Positions 45,664 through 57,380 are shown, counted from the first letter of the stretch. The stretch: DNA of 64,000 nucleotides from Kuschelorhynchus macadamiae (GCA_030620095.1 JAUTXW010002189.1:317001-381000); one strand, 5' to 3'. A program made the numbers and translations. The notes: generated by a model from the sequence alone, not told the origin.

Positions 45664-46625
45664 ATTGGATTCCTACCAATATTTTACCACTTTCTTTCTA
45701 CCTTTGCCACACTTAACTTTTGGGCATAATAAAACAAATTTAATAAGTAGTTTTTACATTGACACATATCGCCATTTTGCTACTTCATATTGAATTCGTA
45801 CCAGTTTATGCTATTTTCACATCTAATTTTTCTGCAAAATCAATTGAACAAGATTTTTTACATTGATTTTTTAAAAATCTTATTTGCCGGCCATTTTGTT
45901 TCGTCACCTTAAATTGAAACCCATATTATCAGTCTTTACCTACTCCGCTGGTCCGCAGATACTTCCTAGATATTAAGTTTCTAACTGGTTTTCGTTATTG
46001 ATCCTCTTGTTGTTATGTTAAAGTGGTGTATTATTTGGGGTTAGGATTCAACAAAAAAACAAAAGCCTTTTATTAAAATGTCTACGTTTCGCAACTTTAT
46101 AGTTGCATCCTCAGGACACAGAGTGGGTGATTTTTTTTACGATTACAAACATTTTATTTGGCCGCCATTTTGTTCCGCCATCCGCATTAGTACCACAGTT
46201 TTACTAGTTGACCTCTATCTCATAGTTAATTATTCGACAAAATTTGAAATCAATTCATTAAGTAGTTATTCAGGCCGAATTTTTAAATATTTTATTAATA
46301 TTAAAAATATTATTTTATTGTTCCGCCATCCTGGATTCGTACCAAAATATTACCAGTTTATTCCAACATAATACTCAAATCTCAGATAAATTGGATGAGT
46401 AGTTTTTTAATAATAACTTTTTTAACATTTCACTAGGCCGCCATTTTATTCCGCCATCTTGGATTCGTACAAAGGACGGATAGACAGACAGCCAGAGAGA
46501 CAGACCGACGGACTTGAGAAAACATGTTCTTCGTCATCTAGGGACCCTGAAACGTGAAGATCCGAAAAAATCTCGTGATTTTTTCATGATTGCAATACTT
46601 CCCTTTTACAAAGGAAGTAACAAGT

Positions 46626-47469
46626 ATTAATTTCAAGACTAGAACACGAATTGAGTCTGAGTCAGTAGTTAAGCCTCCTCCCTTGGGCCCCTTTTATGTT
46701 CATTTGTTCATGATCTATTTATTTTTCTTTAAGCAATTAATAAATATGGTGTTTTATAAAATTAAAATAAATGGACTTAATATATTTACGATTTCCCAAA
46801 ACTTTGTATCTGAATGTTGTTAACTTAACTTGCTAATTTTTGTGCTTACAAATAGAATAAAAAATCAATAGTTGCGAAAACGGTATAGAACTTTTTAAAT
46901 ACACTGCAAACTTATATGAAAAGGAGACGAAACGAAATTAAGGGTATGGCCCATAAGTAACCCAAAACGACCACGATTAACCTGAGCGATTTATAGCGAT
47001 AAGCTGAAACTTTCGGCTAATTACTGTACACACTTTGGAACAAAATTATTTTGTATGTACTTCTGTTGCTTTTATGCAAAAATATAAATACCAATTACGT
47101 AAATAATTCCTCATTTAATTTCTAACTTATTAATAATACCAAAAATAAAATCTTGAAGATCGCATCGCTAAATTCCTCTCATCAAAGTTGAAACACAACA
47201 GTTAATATATTATTTTTGTTAAAAATCTAAATAAAACAAACTGTGTCACACATGGCATATAAAACCACAAGAAACCAGCCTCTCGAGAGCAGTTACTATT
47301 TGATAGTTGGGAACGACATTTCAGGAAACCATGTTTAAAAACTAACAAAGATTTGAGAAACGGCGAAGTATTGGTAAATTTTGGGACACTAAACTGTAAT
47401 GCCGGTTACTCTAGATCTAATAAGTCTGGTGTTTTCTTTGGTGCATTTTCGAGTTTTCCCTAATTTATA
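46626..47469. other. Spacer without recognised features
   Basis: AT-rich, no repeat partners and no coding signal seen. Confidence 0.4.
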
Positions 47470-47477
47470 ATTTATAC

Positions 47478-48626
47478 CAGGGATCTCCAAACTTTCTGAT
47501 CCAGGGGCCACACTGACTGCTCAACAAAGTTGGGCGGGCCATGGACTGGATTATTCCCCGTTACACGATTAGGAAAAAAATAAAATACGTTTTTATTAGG
47601 CACAATTTGTTTCAATTCAGTTTACTGAAAGAAGAATAAGAAAACAATTGTTTAAATTTTGCCTAATTATTATATTACACACTGGTGGTGAACTAAATGT
47701 AAACAGGATGTAAAAATAATTGTAGTTCTTATATTTTGAACAGACATGCGCATAATATTACACAGTAAAGCACAACTTAATTGGTTTTCAAATTGAATAT
47801 TATTAAACTTTACAATAAAATTAGATTAGAGTTATCTTTGCAGGGCAACCGAAATTTATTTATATACACCTATGTTTGAATATATCATGTGATTATGTTT
47901 TGATAAGAATTTAAATGTAGTAGAGTGTAATTGTAGGCTTACTGTCTAAGAGCTTGAGATATAATTTTTCTCCCATTTGTTTTGTATGCATGCGATGATA
48001 CATAGATGACAAACCATTAATTAAACCATAAAAATTACAAGAAGATGCAGCTAATTTTTTGATGATTTTTAACTTCAGTGCTAAATAAACTATATTTAAT
48101 TTAATTGGAACGGAAGTAGAAGTAATAAGATATCTTAAAATAAAAATCAACATTTTAAATAGAAATGCGTATTTGCAAATATCATTTAAAATGTTCTTTT
48201 TACTATCATATACTTCGAAATCGGAACCATCGTATTTATAAAGTACATAACTTATGTTACCTTAACCACAATAAACTTTTGTTTTAATTAAGTTCAGTTC
48301 ATAATAATTCGCTAAAAAATTATATATTGTATAGATTCAAAAGCTACTGACAGTGTCAAATATCATCACCTCCTAGAATTTGGTTTTTAACTCCAAAAAG
48401 ATAAACTCGAAAATGAAATCGATTCATAGAGTGCCTGGGTATTAACATAAAAAAACTCCGATTTTTATTATATTTTGAAAATTTGTATTTCACTATTTCG
48501 ATCGCGTTTTTAATGTTTAGTACTACTGTACGCGGATGCAAAGTAAATCCGTCCTGCTACAACGGGCCAGATTTACAGCGATCGCGGGTCTTATTTGGCC
48601 CGCGGGCCGTAGTTTGGAGACCTCTG
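47478..48626. mobile_element. Non-autonomous hAT element
   Basis: The left end CAGGGATCTCCAAACT (47478) and right end AGTTTGGAGACCTCTG (ending 48626) are inverted with two mismatches. Subterminal GGGGCCACACTG on the left and TTGGCCCGCGGGCC on the right are typical of hAT. The 8-bp flanks are ATTTATAC (47470-47477) and ATTTAGAC (48627-48634). The 1149 bp lack any transposase motif; the longest frame (minus strand 48153-47911) is not recognisable. Confidence 0.93.
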
Positions 48627-48634
48627 ATTTAGAC

Positions 48635-49759
48635 CCTTTCGAATTATCTTTCTAAACAATTCAGTGGCATGGGCGTAATCTTAGGGTCAACTATTAATGA
48701 CTTACTAATCTAGTTCTGTTCCACCCACAATCATGTAGAAATCACATATTTTAATTAGCATCTGCAACGAACGATAATGGTATGTTGTACGTGACAATAG
48801 CAAATTTCTAGGAAAAACCATTTTAATAAAGCATAACAAAGGTTAACCGAGTGCCGACTTTTAAAAGGCAAAGCAAGAATATAATTTTTTACAAATTTAC
48901 TACTTCACACATTGAACTATTAAAGTCATGAATGATGCATATGTAACAGTTACAGGGTCGGTTCTAGATGTCTATAATGCACTGATTAAAACATCTATAG
49001 AAACAATACTTTTTGCAAATGTTGTTATTATAATATTATGTATTATTCACTCTGAGTGCAACTATATAAAGTATGGAGTTAAAGCCTTTCAGATTCCAAA
49101 AGACTGTAAGATTTCAAATTAACTGAAATATATTTTGCGTACAACTGAGCCAGAATTCATTTGGAAACGCAAAAAGGTCTGAGTAAAAAGCTATATAATG
49201 TTTAGTTGATATTAATTAATTAGTGAATGTGAATACCGATGAAGAAAAATGTAGGTTTTATAACTCTTGCTAAACAAAATGAAATGTTAACAAAATTTCC
49301 ATTTCAACTAATCACAATAAAACTGTACTTTTTTAATATGAACTTTAGATGATCAATATTAGCTGGTAAGGAAATTAATTTTTATTTTAGCTCTCTTAGT
49401 TAAGGGACATCTGTAGATGTAGAAGGGTTTAAGGTTTTTATAAGCGGATCAATGTATTTGGTGTGTTAAACAATAGACACCGAACTGAGCCTGCTTAACG
49501 AAAATTTGTTAATATTTAGGTGTGCTTTAAAAATTTATATAATAAATTAGAGAAACAAATAAACCAAGTTAAACCATATCATACAATTCTCGCACTTGGA
49601 GAACTATTTGTAATATTATGTGAGATAAACATTCTTGTAGAAAAATATTAAATATTTTTCCTTCTCAGTTTTAGCGTTGTCTTCCGCCATTAAAAAAAGT
49701 GCAAAAGTTGCTTTAAAAACGCTCCTTTTTAAAACTTAATATAATTAACAAGTTAAGAG
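48635..49759. other. Spacer without recognised features
   Basis: The open frame at 48928-49122 is short, hydrophobic and matches nothing I know. No repeats found. Confidence 0.4.
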
Positions 49760-51135
49760 CAGTGGCGGCTATTCAGGTGAAGTAGGTGAAGAGCTACTTC
49801 ACCAGGAAAAATAGACAAGCAAACGTCTAACTATATTTATTATATATCTCTTAAAATTTTAGTTTTTACATTCATTTATTCACCAAATTGGTAAAAAATA
49901 AACTGTACATCTCGAATAAATATTTTACTTGACCGTTGGCTATAACAGTGGCGCAAACCGCTTTGACTTTGATGGAGGTGCTGTTTAGTTTACGATTTTC
50001 CTACTATGTTGCCATGACAACGCGTATACGACAACGCTCTCGGTGAATTGCAGGCGCAGTACACTACACCCACGTGTCGTTCAGTTTGCGGTGGTTGTTT
50101 GGTTTTATCTTCGCGGATTTCGCTGCAACAGGTGAGTTCCTTTGCAGTTAATTTGACCGTTTTGTATTATATTTATTTATGGTGTTGTTACAACTGCAAA
50201 TTCGAAGTTAGTAAATGTGATTGTTCAAGACTGGAATAAATTGAAAGACGTCTTTGAATTTATTACAAACTGTGACAAATCTGATGAAAAATCAATCCGC
50301 CTTGCGAAAAGATTTTTAGGTGAGATGAACGATTTTGAATTCACGTTTCTGGCATTAGTTTTTAATGACATTTTCTCAATCACGGACATACTATTTGACG
50401 TTCTTCAAAAAAAATCACTTGACATTCATTTGTGCATATCCAATATAAAACGCTGCCGTGAGGCGCTCTGTAAAAAAAGAATTTTTTTAATACCATATTT
50501 AATAAAGCAAATTCTGTTACAGAAATAAATCATTACAAACGTGAGCTTGCTAAGCTTTCACCTGAAGAAATTAGGGCTAAGTCTAGAACCCTTTTTTATA
50601 AAATATTGGACAATGGAAATGACACTAAGATTTCAAGACTGTGAAAAACTTACATTTTCATGTTTGGCAGGTTCTGTTAAATTTTCCGACTGGCCCGTTT
50701 GAAAATTTGTTACAGTTGTATGGGGAAATATTTTCAAAACGTCAACGACTTAAAAATGAGCTTGGTCTTATTTTTGTCAGAGTAATTGGAATATATCGCT
50801 GGAAGAGCAAGTGAAAAAAATTATTAAATATAAATATATTTTTACCGAATCATATAAATTGTTTTCCCTTATTTTGACAATACCGTCGACAAGTGCTTCA
50901 GTGCAAAGAAGTTTTTCTTGCTTCAAATGTGTAAAAACTTATTTAAGAAATACAATAGCTCAAGAAAGACTTACTTTTCTTGGCAATATTTCAGTTCAAA
51001 AGAAAGGAGGAGGAGGAGCAGTCGTAAAAAATATTCTACCCCCTCTACATATCAAAAAATTCTGGAAAAAAAATTATTGCGATATTTTCTTGCCTCATTT
51101 TCAATTCACTTCACTGGTTAAGAGGATATTGAAGT
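49760..51135 (+). mobile_element. hAT element of the ZMYM1-like type, decayed
   Basis: The left end CAGTGGCGGCTATTCAGGTG (49760) is a hAT-type terminus followed by a TACTTCACC palindrome-like subterminal region. At 50040-50140 is a GC-richer leader with a splice donor-like CAGGTGAGT (50128-50136), probably the original promoter and first intron boundary. Transposase fragments follow. The right terminus was not found, so the end is approximate. Confidence 0.7.
50217..51020 (+). pseudogene. hAT transposase (zinc finger MYM-type 1-like), fragment
   Basis: Frame 1 (50217-50528): LKDVFEFITNC, KRFLGEMNDFEFTFLALVFNDIF, then ITDILFDVLQKKSLDIHLCI. This corresponds to the helical middle of ZMYM1-like transposases (the FEFVFLLLLF...TDVLFKVLQ region). 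Next INHYKRELAKLSPEEIR is in a shifted frame. The C-terminal hAT dimerisation motif LTIPSTSASVQRSFSCFKCV then RNTIAQERLTFLG lies at 50875-50990. The zinc-finger N-terminus and the catalytic core are absent. Confidence 0.8.
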
Positions 51136-51393
51136 AACACCTAAACTCGTTCTCTTTTCAAGCTTTCAGTTTTCAAGGAAAAAAGAATTGTCTCCAGTAA
51201 AAGTATATTTTTATAGGAAAGTCAGAATTTTTTATTGACTTTTTTTTGTTTAATGGAAAATTAAAGAGTTTTCTATATTATGCAATAAATTGTATGTACA
51301 TTTGGTTTTATAAAAGAAAACATGGTTTTCAAGGTCGAACGCCATATTGTATTTTTGGCTGCAGCACCGATACTTATATCGACTGTGACACTA
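51136..51393. other. Short spacer
   Basis: No feature seen between the hAT relic and the next mariner. Confidence 0.4.
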
Positions 51394-51395
51394 TA

Positions 51396-53429
51396 CAGTG
51401 TGTCCCAGATTGTGTTTACATGTATCGCTATCTCGGAAACCCTTATAGCTACGAGGTTGGTAAGTTAGCAACGTTTTACAAAATTTTATTACGAACTTAA
51501 ATCCGCATTAAAATTAAAATTATTATTTGTGGTTTTTGAGATAATTAAGAAAAACCAAAATTGTGCATTTTTAACTTTGGCCTGTAAACGACTATTATAT
51601 AGGCAAAAATATTTTTTTTTGCGTTATTTGTTTTAGAGATATTTACAAAAACTTTTTATTTACAGACGCCATATTGGATTTTTACATTTTTAGAAAGACT
51701 GCTCAAGAGCTTTTCAGTAATCTATCACAAGTCTGGGTTATTATTTTTCATAATCTCTAATTATTGTTTTTTGCTAGTAGGTTTTGAGTAGGACGCGTGG
51801 CCGCCATTATGAAACAGAAGATTGCTGCTTGTCATAAATCCATTACGTTAATTTATTTCTGTTTTTAAAAAATGTTTACGTAGTATTTAAATTGGTTAAT
51901 TATTATTCCAACGAAGATAAATTGAACATGCTAGAACTTTATAGTAAAGATAATATGAATACAGAAGCTGTAACACATGCATACAAAGAGCTATTTTCTG
52001 AGCGGTATCAATCCAATTCGAGACATTTCAGATTCTTAGTTATAAACTTATAAGCTTATGGATTTTTTGTGAAACCTAAACCTTATACAAAAAATATCGA
52101 AGCAAGAGATGCGACTATAGCAGAAAACCTCAGGGATAACCGAATTAAATCGGTAAGAAAAGCGGAAGAACAAACAGCAATTCCTAAATCATCGGGCTTT
52201 AAGAAAACATCGCTTTCATCCATACAAACCTTGTATTGTACTGGGTCTTCAGGAAAATGTTTTCATTAGACGAATCACGTTAAGTGATTGGTTTATCAGT
52301 AAATACCAAAAAATGTCTAATTTCCAATCTAAAGTTCTTTTGACAGAGGAAACCAGATTTACAAATTGCGGATACACATAACCATCATTACTGGAAATAC
52401 AGGAAATCCACTTCATTTAGAAGAAAGACGTTTACAAACAAGATTTAGGGTCAATATTTGGATAATAAAACTTTTGATTGGACCATTTATTTTCAGTGAA
52501 AATTTATCTGGAAATAGGCATTTGCTACTCTTGTAGGAACAAATCATACCAGAAAATACAAATTCTGTTTCGCCAAATGAACTACATAATATATGGTTCT
52601 AGTAAGTTGGCTGCCTGGCTTAGAGTGGTGATGGAGGTCCTCAGAAATACTTTTGGCAATAATATTATTTTTTAATAATGGTCCCATTAGGTGTCCAGTC
52701 AGGTTACCGGACATCACACCCCCAGATTTTTATTTATGGGGTTACACTAAAAATGAGGTTAGTGAGTTTTTTCCACCCGAAAATCGTCAGAAATTGGAAG
52801 ATAGGGACGAGACGTTTTTACTACAATAAACACATTAAGAAGAGTTACTCATATACAGTGTTAGTAATTTTGTATGCATTTTCTTTAAATATACCAAAAA
52901 AATAATAGTGTAGTCAAAATTATTATAAAAAAGTCGCATTCCTCGCCTTATTATTTTTTGTATAAGTTTTGGGTTTCGTTATCAAAAGAATCATAAGCTA
53001 ATAAGTTCTTAACTGAAAATCTAAAATGTCTATAGTTTTATTGATGTCATTTCGAAAATTGTGTTGCAGCTTTTGTATTTCTATCAACCTTAAAATAAAG
53101 TTTTATCATGTCCAATTATTTTTTATTGAAACATAGCTATACTACATAGTTAGAGCAATACTTACCACGGTGAAAACAGAAACAAATCACGGGATTAAAA
53201 GATTTAAACATATCTCGATTGAAATGATAACATGAGCCATTCCGAGCGGCAATCTTTTGTTTTATAATGGCAGCTCACGCGTCATACTCAAAGCCTACTA
53301 TCAAAAAAACAATAATTTCGGCTTTTAAATCTTGCGACATATAATAATCCGAATTTGAATACATCACTGAAAAGCTCTTGAGGAGCTCTTTCCGAAAATC
53401 CAGTATGGCGTCTGTAATAAGATAAAAAG

Positions 53430-53430
<1 letters not shown>
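51396..53430 (+). mobile_element. Long-armed mariner, decayed, right end lost
   Basis: Starts CAGTGTGTCCCAGATTGTG after TA (51394-51395). The left arm 51396-about 52085 aligns in parallel with the left arm of the element at 53491. The right arm (about 52963-53430, inverted) aligns with its own left arm, including the coding segment. The outermost ~270 bp of the right arm are missing, replaced by a TA microsatellite that abuts the next element. The gene lies on the plus strand. Confidence 0.8.
51898..52850 (+). pseudogene. Transposase of the decayed long-armed mariner
   Basis: NYYSNEDKLNMLELYSKDN and RHFRFLVINL, then after a stop AYGFFVKPKPYTKNIEARDA, AENLRDNRIKSVRKAEEQTA follow the intact protein at 55529 residue by residue. 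Later parts: LHNIWF, VLRNTFGNNIIFNNGPI, LPDITPPDFYLWGYTKNEV (third Asp, about 52702-52760). The region of the second Asp has been lost (GCLAW in place of QQDGCPAHG). Several stops and frame changes. Confidence 0.85.

Positions 53431-53490
<60 letters not shown>
53431..53490. repeat. TA microsatellite between two mariners
   Basis: Thirty uninterrupted TA units. The left neighbour's right arm stops at its edge and the right neighbour starts immediately after, so the microsatellite may have grown from a TA target site. Confidence 0.95.
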
Positions 53491-53495
<5 letters not shown>

Positions 53496-54096
53496 TGTCC
53501 CAAATTTGGCTTACATGCATTGCTATCTCGTAAACCGCTATAGCTACAGGGTGGGTTAAATTAGGAAAGTTTTAGAGAATTTTATAACAAATTTGATGAC
53601 GTTTTGAAGTTTAGGATATCTTTTGTGGTTTTCAAGATAATTGGGAAAAATCAAAATGGTGCATTTTCAACTTTTGCCCGTAGCTTCTAAACGACTCGTA
53701 TTATGGTTTTATGGTTTATACATTATTAGGGCACTTTTATTAGAGGAACATTATGCAGGTAAAACGAAGTTTCTAGCTTCAATTGTTTTTGAGATATTGG
53801 CATCAACTTTTTATTTTCTTACCGACGCCATATTGGATTATTGTATTTTTGGAAAGATCTTTTTGAGAGCTTTCCAATGATGTATAACAAGGTAAGATTA
53901 TTATTTTTCTTGAGCTCTAAAAACCAAAATAATTGTTTTTTTTTAAAGTAGGCTTTGATTACGCATGGCGGCCATAATGAAACAAAAGAATGCCGCATGT
54001 CAACAATCATTTTGTGTTCCTGAATAGTACTTGTTATCATTTTCTCATTGTGCCGAGTTTTTACAAAGTTTATTTGAGTTTCTTATACTACTTAAA

Positions 54097-54270
54097 ATGG
54101 AGGGTAATTATTCCAACGAAGAGAATTTGGATATGATAGAACTTTATTTTAAAGCAAATAGAAATACACAAGCAGCTGCGCGTTCATACGAAGAACAATT
54201 TCCAGACCGACATCAACCAAGCCAAAGGCATTTCAGATTTCTAATTGTAAACTTGTTAGCTTATGGGTAA
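54097..54270 (+). pseudogene. Second, inverted copy of the transposase N-terminus
   Basis: The ATG at 54097 begins MEGNYSNEENLDMIEL and continues to LLAYG and a stop at 54268-54270. It is identical in protein to the first 57 residues of the gene at 55529, because the inverted arm includes them. Immediately after the match the sequence turns into GTAAAAATATT and unrelated DNA. If transcribed it would give only the first DNA-binding region, a possible competitor of the full transposase. That is speculation. Confidence 0.7.
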
Positions 54271-54411
54271 AAATATTAATTCAACCATCGATGTTTCAGA
54301 TTTTCAACTAAGATATTATACTAACAGTGAATACCTAGTGACTAAAATGTAACTATCACACTATTAAAAATACCTAAACTAAATTTAAATTAACACATAA
54401 AAAAATATAAG

Positions 54412-55529
54412 TTACACCACATGCCTCCCTCCATTTTCCACACATTTTTGACATTTCTCCAATACCTTCCGTGTAACCCTTCTTAAGGTGTTCCTGTTAA
54501 TATTAGCAAAAACATCTCGGACTCTGTCTTCTAGCTCTCTGAGACTTTCTGGCGGAGAAAATTCGTAGACCTCATTTTTTGCGTATCCCCATAAATAAAA
54601 ATCGGGAGGAGTAATATCCGGTGACCTTGCCGGCGAAGCAACAGGGCCATTATTAGCGATAATATTTTCCCCGAAAGTATTTCTGAGGACCGCCATCACC
54701 TCTCTGGTACCGTGAGCCGGACAGCCATCTTGTTGGAACCAAATATTTTGCAGGTCGTTTGGGGGAACAGAATTTATAACTTCTGGAATAATTTGTTCCC
54801 GTAATAGTTGCAAATATCTGTTACCCGATAAATTTTCTTGGAAAATGAACGGCCCAATCAAACGGTTATCTAAAATACAAATTGTTATGAGTGATTTAAA
54901 GCAGAAGTGCATTGTTTGGAATTACCTATAATGCCACACCACACATTGAACCCAAATTTTGTTTGTAAACGTCTTTCTTCTAAATTATGAGGATTCTCGG
55001 TGCCCCAGTAATGAGTATTATGTTTATTGAAAATTCCACAGTTTGTAAATCGTGTTTCATCTGTCCAAAGTACTTTAGAATGAAAGTTGGGTATTTGCTG
55101 GCATTTGTTGATGAACCATTCACTAAACGTGATTCTTCTAGCAAAATCATTTACCTGAAGACCCTGTACAATAGTAGGTTTATAGGGATGAAAGTGAAGT
55201 TTTTTCAAGACTCGTTGGACGGTTGATTTGGGAATTGCCGTTTGTTCTTCAATCTTTCTTACTGAGGTTGTTGGGTTGTCCCTGACACTTTCTATTATAG
55301 CTGCGTTTCTTGCTTCATTATCTATTGAATAGGTCTTTGGTTTCGGTTTCAAAAAAGACCCGTAGGCTAACAGGTTAACAATTAGAAATCTGAAATGCCT
55401 TTGGCTTGGTTGATGTCGGTCTGGAAATTGTTCTTCGTATGAACGCGCAGCTGCTTGTGTATTTCTATTTGCTTTAAAATAAAGTTCTATCATATCCAAA
55501 TTCTCTTCGTTGGAATAATTACCCTCCAT
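54412..55529 (-). CDS. Mariner-type transposase, two exons, apparently intact
   Basis: Exon 1 is 55529-54926 and exon 2 is 54869-54412. A 56-bp intron (54925-54870) has GT and AG ends in GGTAATTCC and TATTTTAG context and splits codon 202. The joined frame is 353 codons plus a stop, with no breaks. Residues about 1-60 form a DUF4817-like helix-turn-helix (YSNEENLDMIELY, FPDRHQPSQRHFR). Residues 88-115 form a second DNA-binding helix (IPKSTVQRVLKKLHF). The catalytic Asp residues are D157 (LWTDETRF), D249 (FQQDGCPAHG) and D286 (SPDITPPDFYLWG), with 36 residues between the last two. The length is usual for mariner. I chose the ATG at 55529 over upstream in-frame codons because the relatives start there (N-terminal MxxNYSNEE). 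Complete motifs and intact inverted arms make this the best candidate in the window for an active element. Confidence 0.9.
54870..54925 (-). other. Short intron in the transposase gene
   Basis: 56 bp, GT-AG on the minus strand. Without splicing the frame runs into a stop shortly after codon 201. The decayed relative at 51898 is too damaged to test conservation of the intron. Confidence 0.8.
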
Positions 55530-56136
55530 TTTAAGTAGTATAAGAAACTCAAATAAACTTTGTAAAAACTCGGCACAATGAAAAAATGATAACAAGTACT
55601 ATTCAGGAACACAAAATGATTGTTGACATGCGGCATTCTTTTGTTTCATTATGGCCGCCATGCGTAATCAAAGCCTACTTAAAAAAAAACAATTATTTTG
55701 GTTTTTCGAGCTCAAGAAAAATAATAATCTTACCTTGTTATACATCATTGGAAAGCTCTTAAAAAGATCTTTCCAAAAATACAATAATCCAATATGGCGT
55801 CGGTAAGAAAATAAAAAGTTGATGCCAATATCTCAAAAACAATTGAAGCTAGAAACTTCGTTTTACCTGCATAATGTTCCTCTAATAAAAGTGCTCTAAT
55901 AATGTATAAACCATAAAACCATAATACGAGTCGTTTAGAAGCTACGGGCAAAAGTTGAAAATGCACCATTTTGATTTTTCCCAATTATCTTGAAAACCAC
56001 AAAAGATATCCTAAACTTCAAAACGTCATCAAATTTGTAATAAAATTCTCTAAAACTTTCCTAATTTAACCCACCCTGTAGCTATAGCGGTTTACGAGAT
56101 AGCAATGCATGTAAGCCAAATTTGGGACACATTGTA

Positions 56137-57380
56137 TATATAAAACTAAAAACTTGTGAAACTTTCGCAATAATTTAGCTAGGAAAAAATAAAAAAACAT
56201 ATATAGATATTTTTTCAATTCTCCGCAGCTTGCAATAAAGAAAAAAGCATTTTATTTTTTATCCAAGTTTCCTATTGTGGTGTATATAGGTGTTCATATT
56301 TTTATTACGATCCAAAATAACACGAAAGAGTGGAGTACCTATTAGTATTATGTTTATTATATAAAATCCTTAGATTCACTCTAATATAAATTCAATGTGC
56401 TAAATACAAAGGAAATGGCAAGCTCGCTAATAATTTCGTTAGCAGTAGGTATAATAGGCATTCTTATATATTTGTTTTTATTTTCTCGGAATATGTTTAG
56501 TTGCCAGAAAAAAATATTTTGTTGTTTTCAGAATAGACAAATATAAAAATTAAAAGTGGAAAAATTCAATTTGCAATAGTGCCCCAGAATTAGCTCTGTC
56601 TTCACTTTGTCTATAAACGTCAAATATTTGGCAACGTAGGGCGGCCGTCTAATGGTAATTTTTTTTCAACCCACTTAGGCCAGACCTGCATAAATATGAA
56701 TCACATTATATTTTTAGAGTTTATTGCGGTAATATTTTCAGTTTGTTTATAAGAATATGTTGCCACCTCATACATGCATAATTACTTTTGTCAAGGTTTA
56801 TTGATGATACGTTTATTTTGTTTTAGCTAATTGTAACCCAGTATTCATTAGATTTAATGAACTCTTTTAATACAAATCAGGTCCTTATTAATTCACTTCT
56901 CGGTGAATTTGTTTCTTTAATTGTTTGTTTGGTTCAAATATTGTAATGGATTTTCCACCAACTTCCGCATTTTTATATCTGGCTTGCGTTCGCATTTTGA
57001 AACACAATACAACACTTTCGTATATAAAAGCAAAAAAATTCGGTGGGGGCAAGAACTGAAAAAAAAATCATTACTATTCTATTACGGGTAACAAGAAGTA
57101 GCAATCAACCAACGGATGACTATAAAAAGTCATCCCTTTTCTGTTGGGATAACAACGGTTCATTTATACCAGATATTTGTTTACTTAGTGTCGAATGACT
57201 TTCCCGGGAGGGGTATGGACACTTGGAGGGGGGCTCCGGCGCACAGCAGGTTGAGCATGTGCTAAGGTGTGGTCATTTGGCCCAAAATGAAAATTAACAT
57301 AATAGGAATTTTAAAATTGACTATAAGTACTTTACATATCTATATAACCAATAAGAATTCTTCTGCTAATGGTCTTAATA

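Larger units (their letters stand above)
42890..46625 (-). repeat. Inverted copy of the composite repeat, split by a LINE
   Basis: Read on the minus strand from 46625 (TTACTTCCTTTGTAAAAG edge), it gives a GTCTGTC-type module (46480-46530), CAAAATGGCGGCC blocks, the hairpin unit (45925-46120) and the TTGGTAGGAATCC block (45665-45680). After the LINE come TATATACTGTGACTATG and ACTGAACTAAATTGGG (42960-43010). Order and orientation mirror 17815-24940, but with only about one or two modules in place of seven. It also preserves the unoccupied target of the mariner at 22032. Confidence 0.85.
53491..56134 (-). mobile_element. Mariner-type element with 777-bp arms and an intact gene
   Basis: The left arm 53491-54267 and right arm 55359-56134 are inverted copies differing at only about ten positions by eye. 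Ends are CAATGTGTCCCAAATTTGG, bordered by TA on both sides (microsatellite on the left, 56135-56136 on the right). Total length is 2644 bp. The arms contain an open stretch (53641-53880 and 55745-55984) whose translations are identical, probably by recent common origin rather than function, and they extend into the transposase gene through residue about 57. The near identity indicates recent transposition or gene conversion between arms. Confidence 0.93.

Noticed and set aside
53275..53520. Minus-strand frame with a long YI repeat
   Set aside because: It is a translation of the TA microsatellite.
53641..53880. 79-codon frame present identically in both arms as a conserved second gene
   Set aside because: Identity follows from near-identical DNA arms; composition is not protein-like and the older relative at 51396 does not keep it open.
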